6,193 nt of DNA from an uncultured Haemophilus sp. (GTDB lineage Bacteria > Pseudomonadota > Gammaproteobacteria > Enterobacterales > Pasteurellaceae): NCBI RefSeq assembly GCF_937976265.1, contig NZ_CALJRX010000133.1, forward strand, positions 1-6,193, in the 5' to 3' direction. Under the pieces are notes generated by a model. The model did no database searches. It was not told where the DNA came from and saw nothing but the letters and a program-made list of their open reading frames with translations. This document shows positions 5,964 through 6,193 of the stretch, piece after piece. The position numbers and the translations under genes were made by a program. Position 1 is the stretch's first letter. The number at the start of each line of letters is the position of its first letter.

Positions 5964-6193
5964 TTTTTCTTTAAGTTTGATTTTTTGCCCAGTCACGACT
6001 TTGCCGTTTTTCAATGTTGGGTTCAGTTTTAAAAGACGATTAACCGGTACATTGTATTCACGAGAGATGGCATAGATAGTTTGATCGGCTTTCACCGTAT
6101 GGTAAAGCGGGATTTCTTTCTTGCCATTATCTTTCTTCTCATTCCCTTTTGAAGAAGCGTCTTTTTTATCGTTGTCTTTTTTCTCAGGCTCTT
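5961..6193 (-). CDS. amiB: N-acetylmuramoyl-L-alanine amidase AmiB, C-terminal LysM end (partial)
   Basis: Only the last 76 codons and the TAA stop are in the window; the gene continues past the right edge. The visible part begins with a highly charged linker of about 25 residues rich in Lys, Asp and Glu (for example KKDNDKKDASS). It is followed by a LysM peptidoglycan-binding domain: LYHTVKADQTIYAISREYNV, then VNRLLKLNPTLKNGKVVTGQ, ending in KIKLKEK. The YxVxxxxTxxxIxxxY...LxxLNP...xxGQKIKL pattern is typical of LysM. A LysM end just upstream of mutL is where gammaproteobacteria carry amiB, whose periplasmic zinc amidase cleaves septal peptidoglycan during cell separation. The catalytic domain is not visible, so the amidase call rests on the LysM end plus gene order. 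The stop lies eight bases before mutL. Confidence 0.85.
   Translation of the reverse strand, partial: EPEKKDNDKKDASSKGNEKKDNGKKEIPLYHTVKADQTIYAISREYNVPVNRLLKLNPTLKNGKVVTGQKIKLKEK

Noticed and set aside
5824..6075. 83-codon open frame on the + strand across the mutL-amiB junction.
   Set aside because: It is antisense to mutL's start and to the LysM coding region, both clearly real, and its translation resembles no family I recognise.
6160..6170. A-AAA-AAG type slippery heptamer on the - strand in the amiB linker.
   Set aside because: The amiB frame reads it as AAA-AAA-GAC, the wrong phase for standard -1 slippage, and the uninterrupted frame gives a complete LysM domain.

Overview
The window looks like chromosomal DNA from a Pasteurellaceae bacterium, most likely Haemophilus or a close relative. 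It is AT-rich and carries seven exact copies of the 9-base Hin-type DNA uptake signal AAGTGCGGT, six on the + strand and one on the - strand. The protein sequences resemble those of H. influenzae but, as far as I can recall them, are not identical. The species is not resolved.

Layout: bases 1-50 are the 3' end of a 5S rRNA gene (+ strand), closing an rRNA operon that lies outside the window. A strong intrinsic terminator follows at 60-88. A short AT-rich spacer (91-215) holds one uptake signal and a possible terminator for the opposite strand. The rest is a tightly packed - strand gene cluster, transcribed from right to left: the end of an AmiB-type cell-wall amidase (C-terminal LysM domain only), mutL, miaA and glnE. 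The gaps are 8, 1 and 3 bases, and the glnE and mutL ribosome binding sites overlap the upstream gene's end, so this is very probably one operon with coupled translation.

The genes do unrelated housekeeping jobs: septal peptidoglycan cleavage (AmiB), DNA mismatch repair (MutL), tRNA A37 prenylation (MiaA), and control of glutamine synthetase by adenylylation (GlnE). The amidase-mutL-miaA order is the familiar gammaproteobacterial cluster. In E. coli miaA is followed by hfq; here it is followed by glnE, which I recall is also the arrangement in H. influenzae.

I found no mobile element, CRISPR array, tRNA, phase-variable repeat or candidate undescribed system. The points worth a second look are small-scale: the miaA and glnE frames are aligned across a single stop codon, miaA has no visible Shine-Dalgarno sequence, uptake signals are placed in all reading frames of coding sequence, and an rRNA operon abuts the cluster.
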